This document shows, piece after piece, positions 11,576 through 21,241 of a stretch of DNA of 64,000 nucleotides. A program made the translations under genes and the position numbers. Origin of the DNA: Phymatolithon calcareum (Eukaryota > Rhodophyta > Florideophyceae > Hapalidiales); the NCBI GenBank assembly GCA_977006965.1, contig OZ345370.1, forward strand, positions 2,108,001-2,172,000, read 5' to 3'. The notes beneath the pieces were generated by a model that saw only the letters and a program-made list of their open reading frames with translations, was not told the DNA's origin and ran no database searches. Each line of letters starts with the position of its first letter. Position 1 is the stretch's first letter.

Positions 11576-12183
11576 CAATTGATCCGCCAGCAACATAGCT
11601 ACGTCCACTTCGGTATGTCTGCGGATGCAAAGCCTATCCCCAACCCTCTGCCAAACTGAATGGTAAACATTTGAGCTCCGAAGCTGAAGAATTTCAAGCT
11701 GGTGCTCTAGAAAGCTGGAATCAGGCGTGGACTGAGTAGTACGCCTCTATAGTTGACAACTCCACACACTTTTCCCATTTTCAACATTCAGTTCACCGAG
11801 GAGAAGAGGAGCATCACCCTGACGACCAGCCTGTCGACTCCTCAGAATCGGACGAAGCAGTGCAATTTGAACTGAACTCGGAGTGGGCGGACTTTTTTGC
11901 TCGCGGACAAGCACGCCGCCGTGAACTACTGGAAGAAACCACGCGCCAGGCACGTATCGAAGAAGCCCTGGAACGTGCAAAGGAGGAGGCCGAAGTTCCG
12001 CTTTATTTAGGCGGCGCTCGTGACACTGCCGCTCGAGAGCGAGCCCGTGAGCTTTACGGTACGCGTGCCGACGAAGTACCTCTCGCAGAGGCACGTCTAG
12101 ACGCGGCTTTCCAAGCTGCCAACGCGTCCAATTGCGCCCCACTCTGGCCTGTTCTACCTCTGACCTCTTGGAAGCCCACATAA
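11576..12183 (+). pseudogene. Gemin8-like pseudogene
   Basis: This matches the intact gene at about 20600-21198 and is nearly identical over its last 110 codons. An in-frame TGA near 11659 and a TGA-TAG around the position of the WAEYY segment (about 11734) break it. From 11860 to 12183 the frame is open and codes the full Gemin8-like C-terminal block, ending in WPVLPLTSW. It may be transcribed, but it lacks the N-terminal part. Confidence 0.8.
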
Positions 12184-12226
12184 CCATACACGGGTCGAGA
12201 TACCACTGTATCCGAGCATATGCGGC

Positions 12227-12600
12227 ATGGCAGATTTCAACTCATCGTCGTCTCATGATGAGATTCGCCGTGCTCGCTTTGGTGGGACGCGGGAAAGAGA
12301 GCTGCGCCGGGACCGCACTCCGTCTGAAGCGTCAGATTCAGAGTTGATGGAAAGCATTTCTGGTGCCGAAGATGGCGAGGCACGTGAGGTTAGCAGCATT
12401 ACCGAAGCTCTGAACGAAACTAATCTGCCTTCTCTGGATGCCAATCGCCAGGGCTGGACGTTGGCAGAATCTGGTACTGTTACTGGACACAGCAAGGGTG
12501 GAGACGCAGAAAGCCGAGCGTGCGCGGGAAACAGAGCAACTCATCATTGATAACGCGCGCCGGGAGCACAAGCGTTTACATGCGGAGCTGGAGGAACAGC
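12227..12600 (+). pseudogene. TFIP11 pseudogene, G-patch deleted
   Basis: The start is 43 bp after the Gemin8-like pseudogene stop, exactly as in the intact pair. Residues 1-50 match TFIP11. An internal deletion equivalent to about 21391-21865 then removes the G-patch, and the copy resumes at the EVSS..TEALNET segment. The frame shifts soon after and homology ends near 12600, so the GCFC-like C-terminal half is absent. Confidence 0.85.
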
Positions 12601-13677
12601 AACAATCTCGAATGACAAAGTCGATAAACAGTTTTTTTCGGCCAGATTGAAAATTTGAAACCTAACGTATGCAAAACTCAATGTCAACGCGTCAAATGCT
12701 GAATTTCACAAAAGAGAGCTATGTCCGCAGTGTAAAGCATTGAACAGTTCTTGCTCAAACTGTATTTTCTCTCGGCATTTGGAGCAACCAGTTTCTTGAT
12801 CCAGGTTGATACAAAAAAATGGATAAGAGACGAGTTCCTCGGAATAAGTGGGCACTCGCTTTTTCAAAGGCGCACGTGGCACGTGCCACGTGCACGTAAA
12901 TGGCAATATCATTTAGTGATATTGTAAAATAGTTTCTTGTAGCAACCGAAACAAGAGTCGTTGCGCCTAAGCCCTGACGATCAGGATCTCCGGCATAGAG
13001 TGGCTGACTTATCTCTGGTTATCACTAAAGATTTACCCTTGTCGGTACAATAACTGGTTCCTCAGAACCCTTCTCAATACTATGAGTGGTGATTTCGACT
13101 TGGGGAGAACCGTGACCGCAGCCAACTTATTCACAAGCGAGAGTCTGGCAAAAACTGTACTGGGGTGTGGTACCCAAAGCTCCCACTCGAGGAAAGGTGT
13201 GCCAGAAACGAAAGCGCACAACTGCAGTGAAAAATATGAAATGACGCAAGTCATAAGGACTCACAATGAAAAATGTAAATGGTTGCTCAACGTCTCAGCG
13301 CAGCAATGTGAGCCCATATCCGTAATATTGGAGTTGTTTTCCGTATCACTGCTCGTTCCTCTACGCCATCTGCATGGCAGCACATTCTCCGTCAATTTGC
13401 ACGGACAGACGTCACTGAAGACAAACTCACAGTCTCCTCATTGAACTTCCCAGTGAACAACAGCATCGGTTATCGTTTCCATTGGTTCCCTTCAAACACT
13501 ACAAGTGATGCGTGTGCGCTTCACACTCTTCTATGCTCTTATGCTCCCCTGCAATACTAATATCCGGTGAGGTTGCGCCTTCTGCACACCCATTTCATCT
13601 GACCAACGGAGAAAGAGATTTGCGAAACTCAAGGTACAGTACTCGGAAAAAAGTAATGCATTGAAAAAGCTTTCGAT
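12601..13677. other. intergenic, palindrome only
   Basis: No coding potential is recognised here. The notable content is the G-box palindrome at 12872-12893, with a smaller stem CAATATCA/TGATATTG beside it, and a GTACAGTAC motif at 13634. Confidence 0.6.
12872..12893. promoter_or_regulatory. 22-bp perfect palindrome with three CACGTG boxes
   Basis: Three CACGTG words start at 12873, 12880 and 12887, spaced 7 bp, and the whole 22 bp equals its own reverse complement. CACGTG is the G-box/E-box core bound by bZIP and bHLH dimers in plants and other eukaryotes. It lies about 800 bp beyond the 3' end of the NB-ARC gene and far from any visible start, so a regulatory role is only inferred. Confidence 0.5.
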
Positions 13678-16600
13678 TTATTCAATGCGCAATTTACAAA
13701 TCGCAACAGCGCCAGAGTGCAGTCCGGCAGCAAACACTTTTGTCTCAGGGTTATACGCCCAGTTGTCAAATTCTACGTATGCAAGCATATACTTTTTACC
13801 GAGAAAATTACAATACACAGCCCCATGCTCGCAGTACAATTCGGCAGTGGATTCTGGAAATGACTTTCGGATAATCTCTTCAGCTTCATCGTCTTTGATT
13901 TCATTCTCTTCAACATTATTCGACTTCCAGATTATTGCCCTGTTCTCAAGATTCCAAATGATCGTTCTTTGAGAATCGTCATGAGACACGATGCGGCGCC
14001 CATCAGCGTTCTCCGACAGGCAAACAAGTTTTGATGTATGTTCTTGCATTGATGTGCCGATTTGTTTGTGCGTTTGAGCATTCCACACACAAACGGTGCC
14101 ATCAATAGACCCTGAGACAATTTGAAGTCCATCGGCACTTCTGCTTCCTTTAGTAAATAAAACACATGAGACCGGAGTCATATGCCCTGCAATGTCATCC
14201 CAATAGGGATCCCCAATTTGAGTGTTCCCAACTGTGTCCCATAGCCTCAGTTTTCGGTCATTTCCACCTGAAACCAGTTGCGCTCCATCAGGGCTGAACG
14301 AAACGCATGTCAGCCAGCCTTCGCACCCTATCATTGGCTCGCCGATTTGCTCTCCTGTCCGTGCGTCCCACAGTCGCGCTGTTCCGTCTTTCGATGCAGA
14401 AGCAACCTGCAGCCCATTTCGGCTGATCGTAACTCCAAGCACATCGTCAGTATGTCCGTAGATTACATGTTTCGCTTCTGCTCCGATACTTGGATCCCAG
14501 ATGCGAACGAAGTTATCACCCAACCCGGCTACAATTCTTTTCCCGTCGCCAATGAAAGATACACTTTGTTTGATTTGTCCACCAAGGCCCCGAGAGTCGA
14601 ATATTGGAGAGATTAAGACACAATTTCTGGTTTCAACATCCCACACTCGAATAGTGAAATCCCGCGAGATTGACACAAGTTGCTTCCCATCAGCCCGAAA
14701 GGCAATACAGGTCACATCAACTCCGCGACCTTCGAGAAATTCACCTGTTCTTGACCCTATGTCACTGTTCCACAGACGAATGGTCCCGTCCCCTGATCCT
14801 GTGGCTAGAACAGAACCGTTCGGACTGAAAGACATACATGAGAGTTCTCTTTCATGAGCTGCTGTGTTTTCGAAAAGGACTTCGTTTGTGTCGATCTCAA
14901 GAACTTTCAATCTTCCCCCACTAAAACCAATGGCAAGTTTGCGACCTCTTTCAGAGACAGCACCGCAACGGACGGAACGTTCTTCGGTAAGGACGAATTC
15001 TTGGGCACCCCTAGCCGTGTCCCAAATCCTCGTAATGTCACCAAATGAACAGAAGAAAACCTGCCCTCCAGAAACAGAACATATCGGGCCATCCTGTCCG
15101 CCGAGAATTTGCACGGGCGATTCTGAAGACTCCCATTCCCACACCATTACCTTTCCGTCATAAAACCCAGAGACGATTTTCTTCGACCCTCCAGCGAATG
15201 CTATGCCTGTGACATATTCGGTGTGGCCACGGAGGTGTTTCAATACCTTATCGCAACTTGAACTTGCAACCACAATATTGCATCCAGAGTTGGCTGCGAT
15301 ATATAGTCCACATGGAGAGCAAGAAACAAGACCACAGAAACCTTCAACCGGGATCTTCGTTATTAACGCAGGGTCTACCTCCAAGAACGGACGCACAGGA
15401 AGCAAAAACGGTTTGGGGGTGTACTTGTCGACACTCTTGATATATGCATCAACAATAGCATTTGACTTGCTAATGCTCATCAAACGCTCGCACACGTGAA
15501 ACTGGAAAACTCTCAGACCTTTGATCATTCTTCCCCTTGATAGCTGCACGGCCTTGGAAATTGCGTTAAACCCTCGCCTGACGTCGTCATCAAGCGTTTG
15601 GTGAACATTTTTCAACATCTCGAAATCGCTTTCGAGAGCTAACACACCTCCAATTTTTGTCCGTAATTCCGTCCATCGCCCATCCCGTAGCAGCGCTCCG
15701 AGTTCGATGTCGAGTTCTGCACGTGACAAATGCCTGCAAAGATTAGAGTGAATGTATCCGTCTTCCGCAACCTCGCTCGACCACCATGGCCGTGACATGA
15801 AGCTTGTGGTTGAATGTGATATCTGCATGCCTTGTAATTCCGCCATGGGCATATTCGTCGCTTCCAGATACCCATTCAACAACTGGGCGTGCCAACGAGG
15901 CGACGTGTTCGTTTTCATCGCTTGTTCATGACAGAAATCGAGCTGCAAGTCGTGTAGCAAAATTCCAGCCACGTTTCGCCCACCACTTAGTGGCCGGCGC
16001 CATTCGAGCTTAGCCAAGCTCATTCCTCGGAAAAGATCTGCAATATCATACGCAACATCTTCGTCCAGGTTCCACAGCCTTCTCAAAACTGACACAGGAA
16101 CCCACGCTTGATTCGGCAGTATACACAAGCTAGCGTAGAGATCCGAAATGTTCTGATTGATTTCAAGCAAATTTTCAGATACCAACTTCGAGAATTCAAC
16201 TTCCAGGTACTCCAGACTAAGCAGAATTCCAACACTCAGGGTTTCGCCGCCTGTTCTGCCGTATCCAAGTGTCTTTCTCTTCTTTTCGAGTTTGGCGAAG
16301 TATAAATCGCATGCCGTTTCGAAACTTCCGCACTGCTCCCAGAGATTGGAAACAGCACGCCCTGTGACGGACAAGGCTATTGGAAGTCCACTGCATAGTG
16401 AAAGAATTTTTGACATACTTGGTGTGACTTCATCAACGGTGGCTGACACAGTTTGTCGATCCGACTGGCTAGTAGCATGTCCCATGAAAATGCCCTTAGA
16501 TGTGTTTCCCAGAGGATCTCGAGGACCGAAGTCCACTTTAAATCCCTCACGCGCGATATCGTGGCTTCGGGTACTGATCGCCATTCTGCTATTTGGACTT

Positions 16601-17772
16601 TCTCGCATCAGCTGACGAAGCTCTTGAAAGTACCCACGCGGCATGTTACCAGCGGGCCACAGATCATCGAGGAGGAAGAGACAAGATTTTCCCTTGAACC
16701 ACATGACTGCATAGTCCACAGCGTCTTTGAGACGAGTAGAATTTCTCACGTTGTCTGCGGTGGTAGTTGCTCCAGTTAGAGTCATGATTTTAGCGATTTC
16801 ACTGATGGCGGTTTGCTCCGTCGCAGTACGCCCAAATGTCATATAAAGAATTCCATCAGAAAATTGCTGCTTAACTTCGTCATCGCGGCCGAGGCCCTCC
16901 AGGGCAACAGTTTTTCCAACACCTGCCATTCCCAAAATCCCATACGCGCGATTGACGGCTCCGATGGCCACGGAAAAATTCCCAGACGATGTGATATGCA
17001 ACACGAATTGCTTCAACAAGCCTTCAAGAGTTGTGGGCTTAAGTTCTGCGTCCTTCGAGTCAAAGTCCAATGTAATGGCATGGCTGAGATCCGGACAGTT
17101 ATTTGCGAAGCTGTAATCTTCTACAGCAGAATTGGCGCTGCGCAAGATGTCCCGATTTTCTTGGGCTACGGTAAACACATCATCGATTTTAGAGGAAACG
17201 ATATCCCGACTCTCGTCAACTTTCAGAGCCGCCGCAAGAATTGAAATTAGACTTCGGAGTTGATCCGAGGTCCTGTTGATCTTCATTTCCACATTCGCCA
17301 TTTCGGCGGTCAATTCATTTGCCCGGAGCGAACGGTCAACCTTGGAGCCTATTTTGGCCACCACAGTTTTGCTTCCAGCAAACTTGTTATGCAAGGATCG
17401 CTCAATGGTGGACAGGATGTCATCGACATTCTTGTTGACGGACTCCAAAACTTCAGAGAAGGTAGCTCGAATGTCGGAGGGCAATGCACTTGGAAACTTT
17501 TCAAGAAGATTGTACAAACTTTCGATTTGCCGGTCCAAATCGTCCACTTTCTCGTTCAACGCTTCATACTTCTTGGGAGCCTCACGGTAGTTCTTAATGC
17601 GGTTCTTGATACTGGTGAGGATTGTTCGTGCTTGTACGAATGATATCCCAAAGCAGATAGGAGCGACAATCTCCATTGCACAGAGACGCCGTTCGCAGCG
17701 TTGTGTCGCTGCACAAAAGCCGTTAACAGTGGAGCGAGATTGCGTCGTGCGAGAAATCAATGCCTGGAGCAC
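13678..17772 (-). CDS. NB-ARC/WD40 STAND protein (NLR/APAF1-like)
   Basis: The product is 1364 residues; Met33 (17676) is an equally good start and begins MEIVAPICFG, like HeLo/CC-type bundles. Residues about 33-220 are helical and coiled-coil rich. The NB-ARC ATPase follows with a Walker A GMAGVGKT at 281-288, Walker B CLFLLDDLW at about 364-372, an RNBS-B-like MAISTRS at 397-403, and SGLPIALSVTG near 461. A helical linker leads to about 11-13 WD40 blades from about residue 810 to the end (examples: ATGSGDGTIRLWN, SASKDGTARLWD). Known relatives are switches that bind ATP, oligomerise on ligand sensing and signal through the N-terminal domain. The order N-effector, NB-ARC, WD40 matches APAF1 and many fungal and algal STAND proteins; plant NLRs use LRRs instead. 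The gene is intronless and intact. The ligand and effector action are unknown. Confidence 0.9.
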   Translation of the reverse strand: MLQALISRTTQSRSTVNGFCAATQRCERRLCAMEIVAPICFGISFVQARTILTSIKNRIKNYREAPKKYEALNEKVDDLDRQIESLYNLLEKFPSALPSDIRATFSEVLESVNKNVDDILSTIERSLHNKFAGSKTVVAKIGSKVDRSLRANELTAEMANVEMKINRTSDQLRSLISILAAALKVDESRDIVSSKIDDVFTVAQENRDILRSANSAVEDYSFANNCPDLSHAITLDFDSKDAELKPTTLEGLLKQFVLHITSSGNFSVAIGAVNRAYGILGMAGVGKTVALEGLGRDDEVKQQFSDGILYMTFGRTATEQTAISEIAKIMTLTGATTTADNVRNSTRLKDAVDYAVMWFKGKSCLFLLDDLWPAGNMPRGYFQELRQLMRESPNSRMAISTRSHDIAREGFKVDFGPRDPLGNTSKGIFMGHATSQSDRQTVSATVDEVTPSMSKILSLCSGLPIALSVTGRAVSNLWEQCGSFETACDLYFAKLEKKRKTLGYGRTGGETLSVGILLSLEYLEVEFSKLVSENLLEINQNISDLYASLCILPNQAWVPVSVLRRLWNLDEDVAYDIADLFRGMSLAKLEWRRPLSGGRNVAGILLHDLQLDFCHEQAMKTNTSPRWHAQLLNGYLEATNMPMAELQGMQISHSTTSFMSRPWWSSEVAEDGYIHSNLCRHLSRAELDIELGALLRDGRWTELRTKIGGVLALESDFEMLKNVHQTLDDDVRRGFNAISKAVQLSRGRMIKGLRVFQFHVCERLMSISKSNAIVDAYIKSVDKYTPKPFLLPVRPFLEVDPALITKIPVEGFCGLVSCSPCGLYIAANSGCNIVVASSSCDKVLKHLRGHTEYVTGIAFAGGSKKIVSGFYDGKVMVWEWESSESPVQILGGQDGPICSVSGGQVFFCSFGDITRIWDTARGAQEFVLTEERSVRCGAVSERGRKLAIGFSGGRLKVLEIDTNEVLFENTAAHERELSCMSFSPNGSVLATGSGDGTIRLWNSDIGSRTGEFLEGRGVDVTCIAFRADGKQLVSISRDFTIRVWDVETRNCVLISPIFDSRGLGGQIKQSVSFIGDGKRIVAGLGDNFVRIWDPSIGAEAKHVIYGHTDDVLGVTISRNGLQVASASKDGTARLWDARTGEQIGEPMIGCEGWLTCVSFSPDGAQLVSGGNDRKLRLWDTVGNTQIGDPYWDDIAGHMTPVSCVLFTKGSRSADGLQIVSGSIDGTVCVWNAQTHKQIGTSMQEHTSKLVCLSENADGRRIVSHDDSQRTIIWNLENRAIIWKSNNVEENEIKDDEAEEIIRKSFPESTAELYCEHGAVYCNFLGKKYMLAYVEFDNWAYNPETKVFAAGLHSGAVAICKLRIE

Positions 17773-18350
17773 AGTGTCGATAGGAGAGGCAGGTGTAGGA
17801 GGTTTAGAAAGCCGTGGAGAGCGAAGTTGTGCGTATGAAGCTCCAAGTTTTTCCTGGCAAGCTGTAAATCCACTAAAAAAAGATATTCATTATATTCCTT
17901 GTTGCCCCCTGATGCTGGCATCGGAGGGCAACAATGAATAGATACTCTCTACAGTACTGTGCTGTACGCGCTGTCTCGTCCTACAGTACCAGGTTCCTGC
18001 TCAGGGGGTCTCTGTAAGCCTTTCCTGCTTTTATTGTCAATAAAAGAAAATTGAAATCGCTCTAGCTGGAGATTCAGCGAACGGGGTAGCCCGTACAGTT
18101 GCTAAGGTTCTAGAAAGGGCGATATTGGCGTTTGAATTCGCATCGCGAACAAATGAGTTGATGGTGCAGTGGCTATCGTCTATAGAGTTGTTTTTTCCCT
18201 ACCAGTGTGGCTTGTCTTGGGCAACGAAGACGTATGGCTCTTGTTCTGCACTACGCCAATTATTGAGTCAACGGTCAGAAAAGACCAGGAGACAAAGGGA
18301 CGGAGAGAGCATAAAAAACGGAGGAAAGAGAGACAAGCAAACAAAAACCC
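17773..18350. other. upstream region of the NB-ARC gene
   Basis: This should contain the NB-ARC promoter on the minus strand. I see no clear TATA box. TACAGTA words occur near 17953 and 17973. An open plus-strand stretch after 18125 leads into the repeats but has no recognisable product. Confidence 0.4.
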
Positions 18351-18700
18351 CAAGACAAACAGATAAAATAAGCATGAAGATGTCGGCGTCGTCCTCCGGC
18401 GGCGACCTTGGCTGGGCCGTCAACCTTGAGACAGACGCACGAAAAGAGGGAAAGGGGACCTTGAGCGCGATTGTTACCACACTGGCTTGTGCGGCGAAAC
18501 GGTTGCGGTTAGGAACATACAATCCCGAAGAAGACAAACAGATAAAATAAGCATGAAGATGTCGGCGTCGTCCTCCGGCGGCGACCTTGGCTGGGCCGTC
18601 AACCTTGAGACAGATGCACGAAAAGGGGAAAGGGGACCTTGAGCGCGGTTGTCATCGCACTGGCTTGTGCGGCGAAACGGTTGCGGTCAAGAAGGGGTGG
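18351..18700. repeat. 179-bp tandem duplication
   Basis: The segment beginning AAGACAAACAGATAAAATAA near 18351 recurs at about 18530. The copies are near identical over about 110 bp, then diverge by small indels. A short peptide frame (MKMSASSSGGDLGWAVN) is present twice. In another frame both copies read LCGETVAV, and the second continues KKGWENF, which recalls the lysine strand of a protein kinase N-lobe. That resemblance is weak. Confidence 0.75.
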
Positions 18701-18837
18701 GAGAATTTCAATTCCGCATGGTCGAATGGACGTGAAGGCGAGCTTGAGCGTGCGCCATCCGAGCAGTCGAGGCGAAATTCGAAGATCTCCCACCTTCGTT
18801 TACTCAGACGAACGAACTAACTATCTTAAATAGTACC

Positions 18838-19985
18838 AGCGAAGCGAAAAAACAGCGCATAGATACACGAGAGACACGATTCCCTTAAGACCCGGCAGAT
18901 CACTTACTATGGGCATCGTGAGGATCGCGATCCGAGTTGCGGGCGTACAGTCACGAGAGAAACCGAAATCCGAGGCGTACAGTCTGGACAAGAACAGCCA
19001 AGTAAACAGAGCGTGAGACACCATCACCGCCCATCATCATTGCAGTATGTGAGACCTGCGTGCTTGCGTGATGAAATGTCTTAAATTTTCGATCTTTCTC
19101 TTTGTCTTATGGATGGAACTATACTTGTCTCCTCTATATCAGGAACGTGCAGTGTTTCCTGAACCATTTGATCACCGCCACCTTAAAAGGTCATACCGCA
19201 CAGTCGTCAAACGTGCGCTTTATTAATACGTATTCCCCGGTCGCAAGCTTCAGATGCAAACCGAGTCTACTGGTTGAGGTAGACAAAAATGGGCTCATGA
19301 CTCAGTAGGCATAAGGCACAGCCACCGGAGCCACCTTCATTTACTCTTATCTTATATACTTCTAGCGAAGCGAAAAAACAGCGCATATATACGCGAGAGA
19401 CACGATTCCCTTACGGCCCGACAGATCATCTACTATGAGCATCCTAAGTATCGCGATCCGAGCTGCGCAGCGTACAGTCACGAGAGAAACCAAAATCGGA
19501 GCTCCTACGCTTTGTATGTAACCGCTTGCCTCAATTGAGGCAATTCGGTACAATAGACACTAGGCGTACAGTCGCGGGGAAGAACAGCGATGTGATGAAA
19601 TGACTTAAATTTTTATTCTTTCTCTTTGTTTTATTGATGGAACTATACAGTGCAGCTCTCTACTGCATTGATACAGTGGAGACGTGCGTGATATCAGGAA
19701 CATGCGGTGTCTCCTGAATCATTAAATGGTTGATCCATCGCCGCCACCTCAAGAGTACATACTGTACCGGACAGTACGCTGTCACCAAACGCGCGCTTTA
19801 ATCATGCGTATTCCACGGTCGCATGCGGTAGACGATAATGGGCCAATGATTCAATACTGTAGACAAAAGGCACAGCCCCCGGGGCCACCTTCCTTTACTC
19901 TTATCTTATATACTTCTAGCGAAGCGAAAAAACAGCGCATAGATACACGAGAGACACGATTCCCTTACGGCCCGAAAGCCTTTCC
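18838..19985. repeat. tandem repeat of about 540 bp, two and a fraction units
   Basis: The word AGCGAAGCGAAAAAACAGCG starts at 18838, 19364 and 19918, giving periods of 526 and 554 bp. The first two units share several diverged blocks, including the ATGGAACTATAC block (19108, 19634) and the CCGGTCGC/CACGGTCGC block. The third unit stops near 19985, where the sequence upstream of the Gemin8-like gene begins. No clear protein is encoded. Confidence 0.8.
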
Positions 19986-20628
19986 TGTCAGCTCTTCCGG
20001 TGTTCAAGTAGGGTTCAACAGGATGTTGCGGACCAAGTTCATCCATTGTATCCCCTCAGCTCCGTGCCTTTCCACTACCACGGTTGCGTCTCTGGGGAAC
20101 CTCCCAACATACAAGAGCACCCTCACGGTCTGGTGGCCCATGTTTCGGAGGCCGAGGACCGGGCTCTCGCCGCACCAGTCGTTGGTCGGAATGCGCCGCT
20201 TTCTTAAGTTCTACATATCTCGAACTCTTCACTCCTCTGCGAGATCCTTCCGAGGGGTTGCACTAGAGACCCACAGCAAAGCCGAATTAAAAGTACTTGA
20301 TTATCATAGTCATGTCCTGAATCTTTGGAACGTTTCAAACACATGCCAAACGAAGTCACCTCGCACACCTGCTAATGTCCACAACACAGAACCGAGGAAG
20401 GTGCTGCGCTTCCACGCTGAACTAATTTTGGTAGCAAAGTCCTTTCTTCAAGCGTGGCGCATGAGGATTTGTTTCCCTGACGGGTATTTCGATTGCACGG
20501 GTACCCCAATTTTTCATCGCCTACCTGTAATTGCCGAACAACACGTGGCCAACGTGTTTTCAATTTTCGAAGGGAATACCAAACGAGCACAATTGATCCG
20601 CCAGCAACATGGTCACGTCCACTTCGGC

Positions 20629-21198
20629 ATGTCTGCGGATGCAAAACCTGTCGCCCAACCCTTTGCCAAGCCTGATGGCAAACATTTGAGCTCGGAAGCT
20701 GAGGAATTTAAAGCTGGTGCATTAGAAGGCTGGAATCGCGCGTGGGCTGAGTACTACGCCTCTATAGTTGACAACTCCACACACTTGCCCCATTTTCAAC
20801 ATTCAGTTCATCGAGTAGAAGAGGAACAGAACCCTGACGACCAGCTTGTCAAAACCTCAGAATCAGACGAAGCAGTGCAATTTGAACTGAACTCGGAGTG
20901 GGCGGACTTTTTTGCTCGCGGACAAGCACGCCGCCGTGAACTACTGGAAGAAACCACGCGCCAGGCACGTATCGAAGAAGCCCTGGAACGTGCAAAGGAG
21001 GAGGCCGAAGTTCCGCTTTATTTAGGCGGCGCTCGTGACACTGCCGCTCGAGAGCGAGCCCGTGAGCTTTACGGTACGCGTGCCGACGAAGTACTTCTCG
21101 CAGAGGCACGTCTAGACGCGGCTTTCCAAGCTGCCAACGCGTCCAATTGCGCCCCACTCTGGCCTGTTCTACCTCTGACCTCTTGGAAGCCCACATAA
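20629..21198 (+). CDS. Gemin8-like SMN-complex protein
   Basis: The 189-residue product (start chosen at 20629, MSADAK) resembles Gemin8. An aromatic block WNRAWAEYYAS occurs near residues 44-54, then an acidic/helical segment SEWADFFARGQARRREL. The C-terminal block has ARELYG and ends WPVLPLTSW, which parallels MKRLYG...YWPVIPL at the end of animal Gemin8. Gemin8 joins Gemin6/7 to SMN in the complex that loads Sm proteins onto snRNAs. The frame stays open upstream to 19726, but that part runs through the tandem repeat and a diverged leader; another start at 20461 is possible. TFIP11 begins 43 bp after the stop on the same strand. The pair is duplicated at 11576-12600. Confidence 0.75.
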   Translation: MSADAKPVAQPFAKPDGKHLSSEAEEFKAGALEGWNRAWAEYYASIVDNSTHLPHFQHSVHRVEEEQNPDDQLVKTSESDEAVQFELNSEWADFFARGQARRRELLEETTRQARIEEALERAKEEAEVPLYLGGARDTAARERARELYGTRADEVLLAEARLDAAFQAANASNCAPLWPVLPLTSWKPT

Positions 21199-21241
21199 CC
21201 ATACACGGGTCGAGATACCACTGTATCCGAGCATATGCGGC

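Noticed and set aside
18587-18820. Protein kinase N-lobe fragment
   Set aside because: LCGETVAVKK resembles the lysine strand, but no glycine loop, catalytic loop or DFG motif is present in a single frame.
19726-20628. In-frame extension of the Gemin8-like protein to 490 residues
   Set aside because: The extension runs through the 540-bp tandem repeat and a leader without conserved features; the Gemin8-like part begins after 20629. A start at 20461 remains possible.
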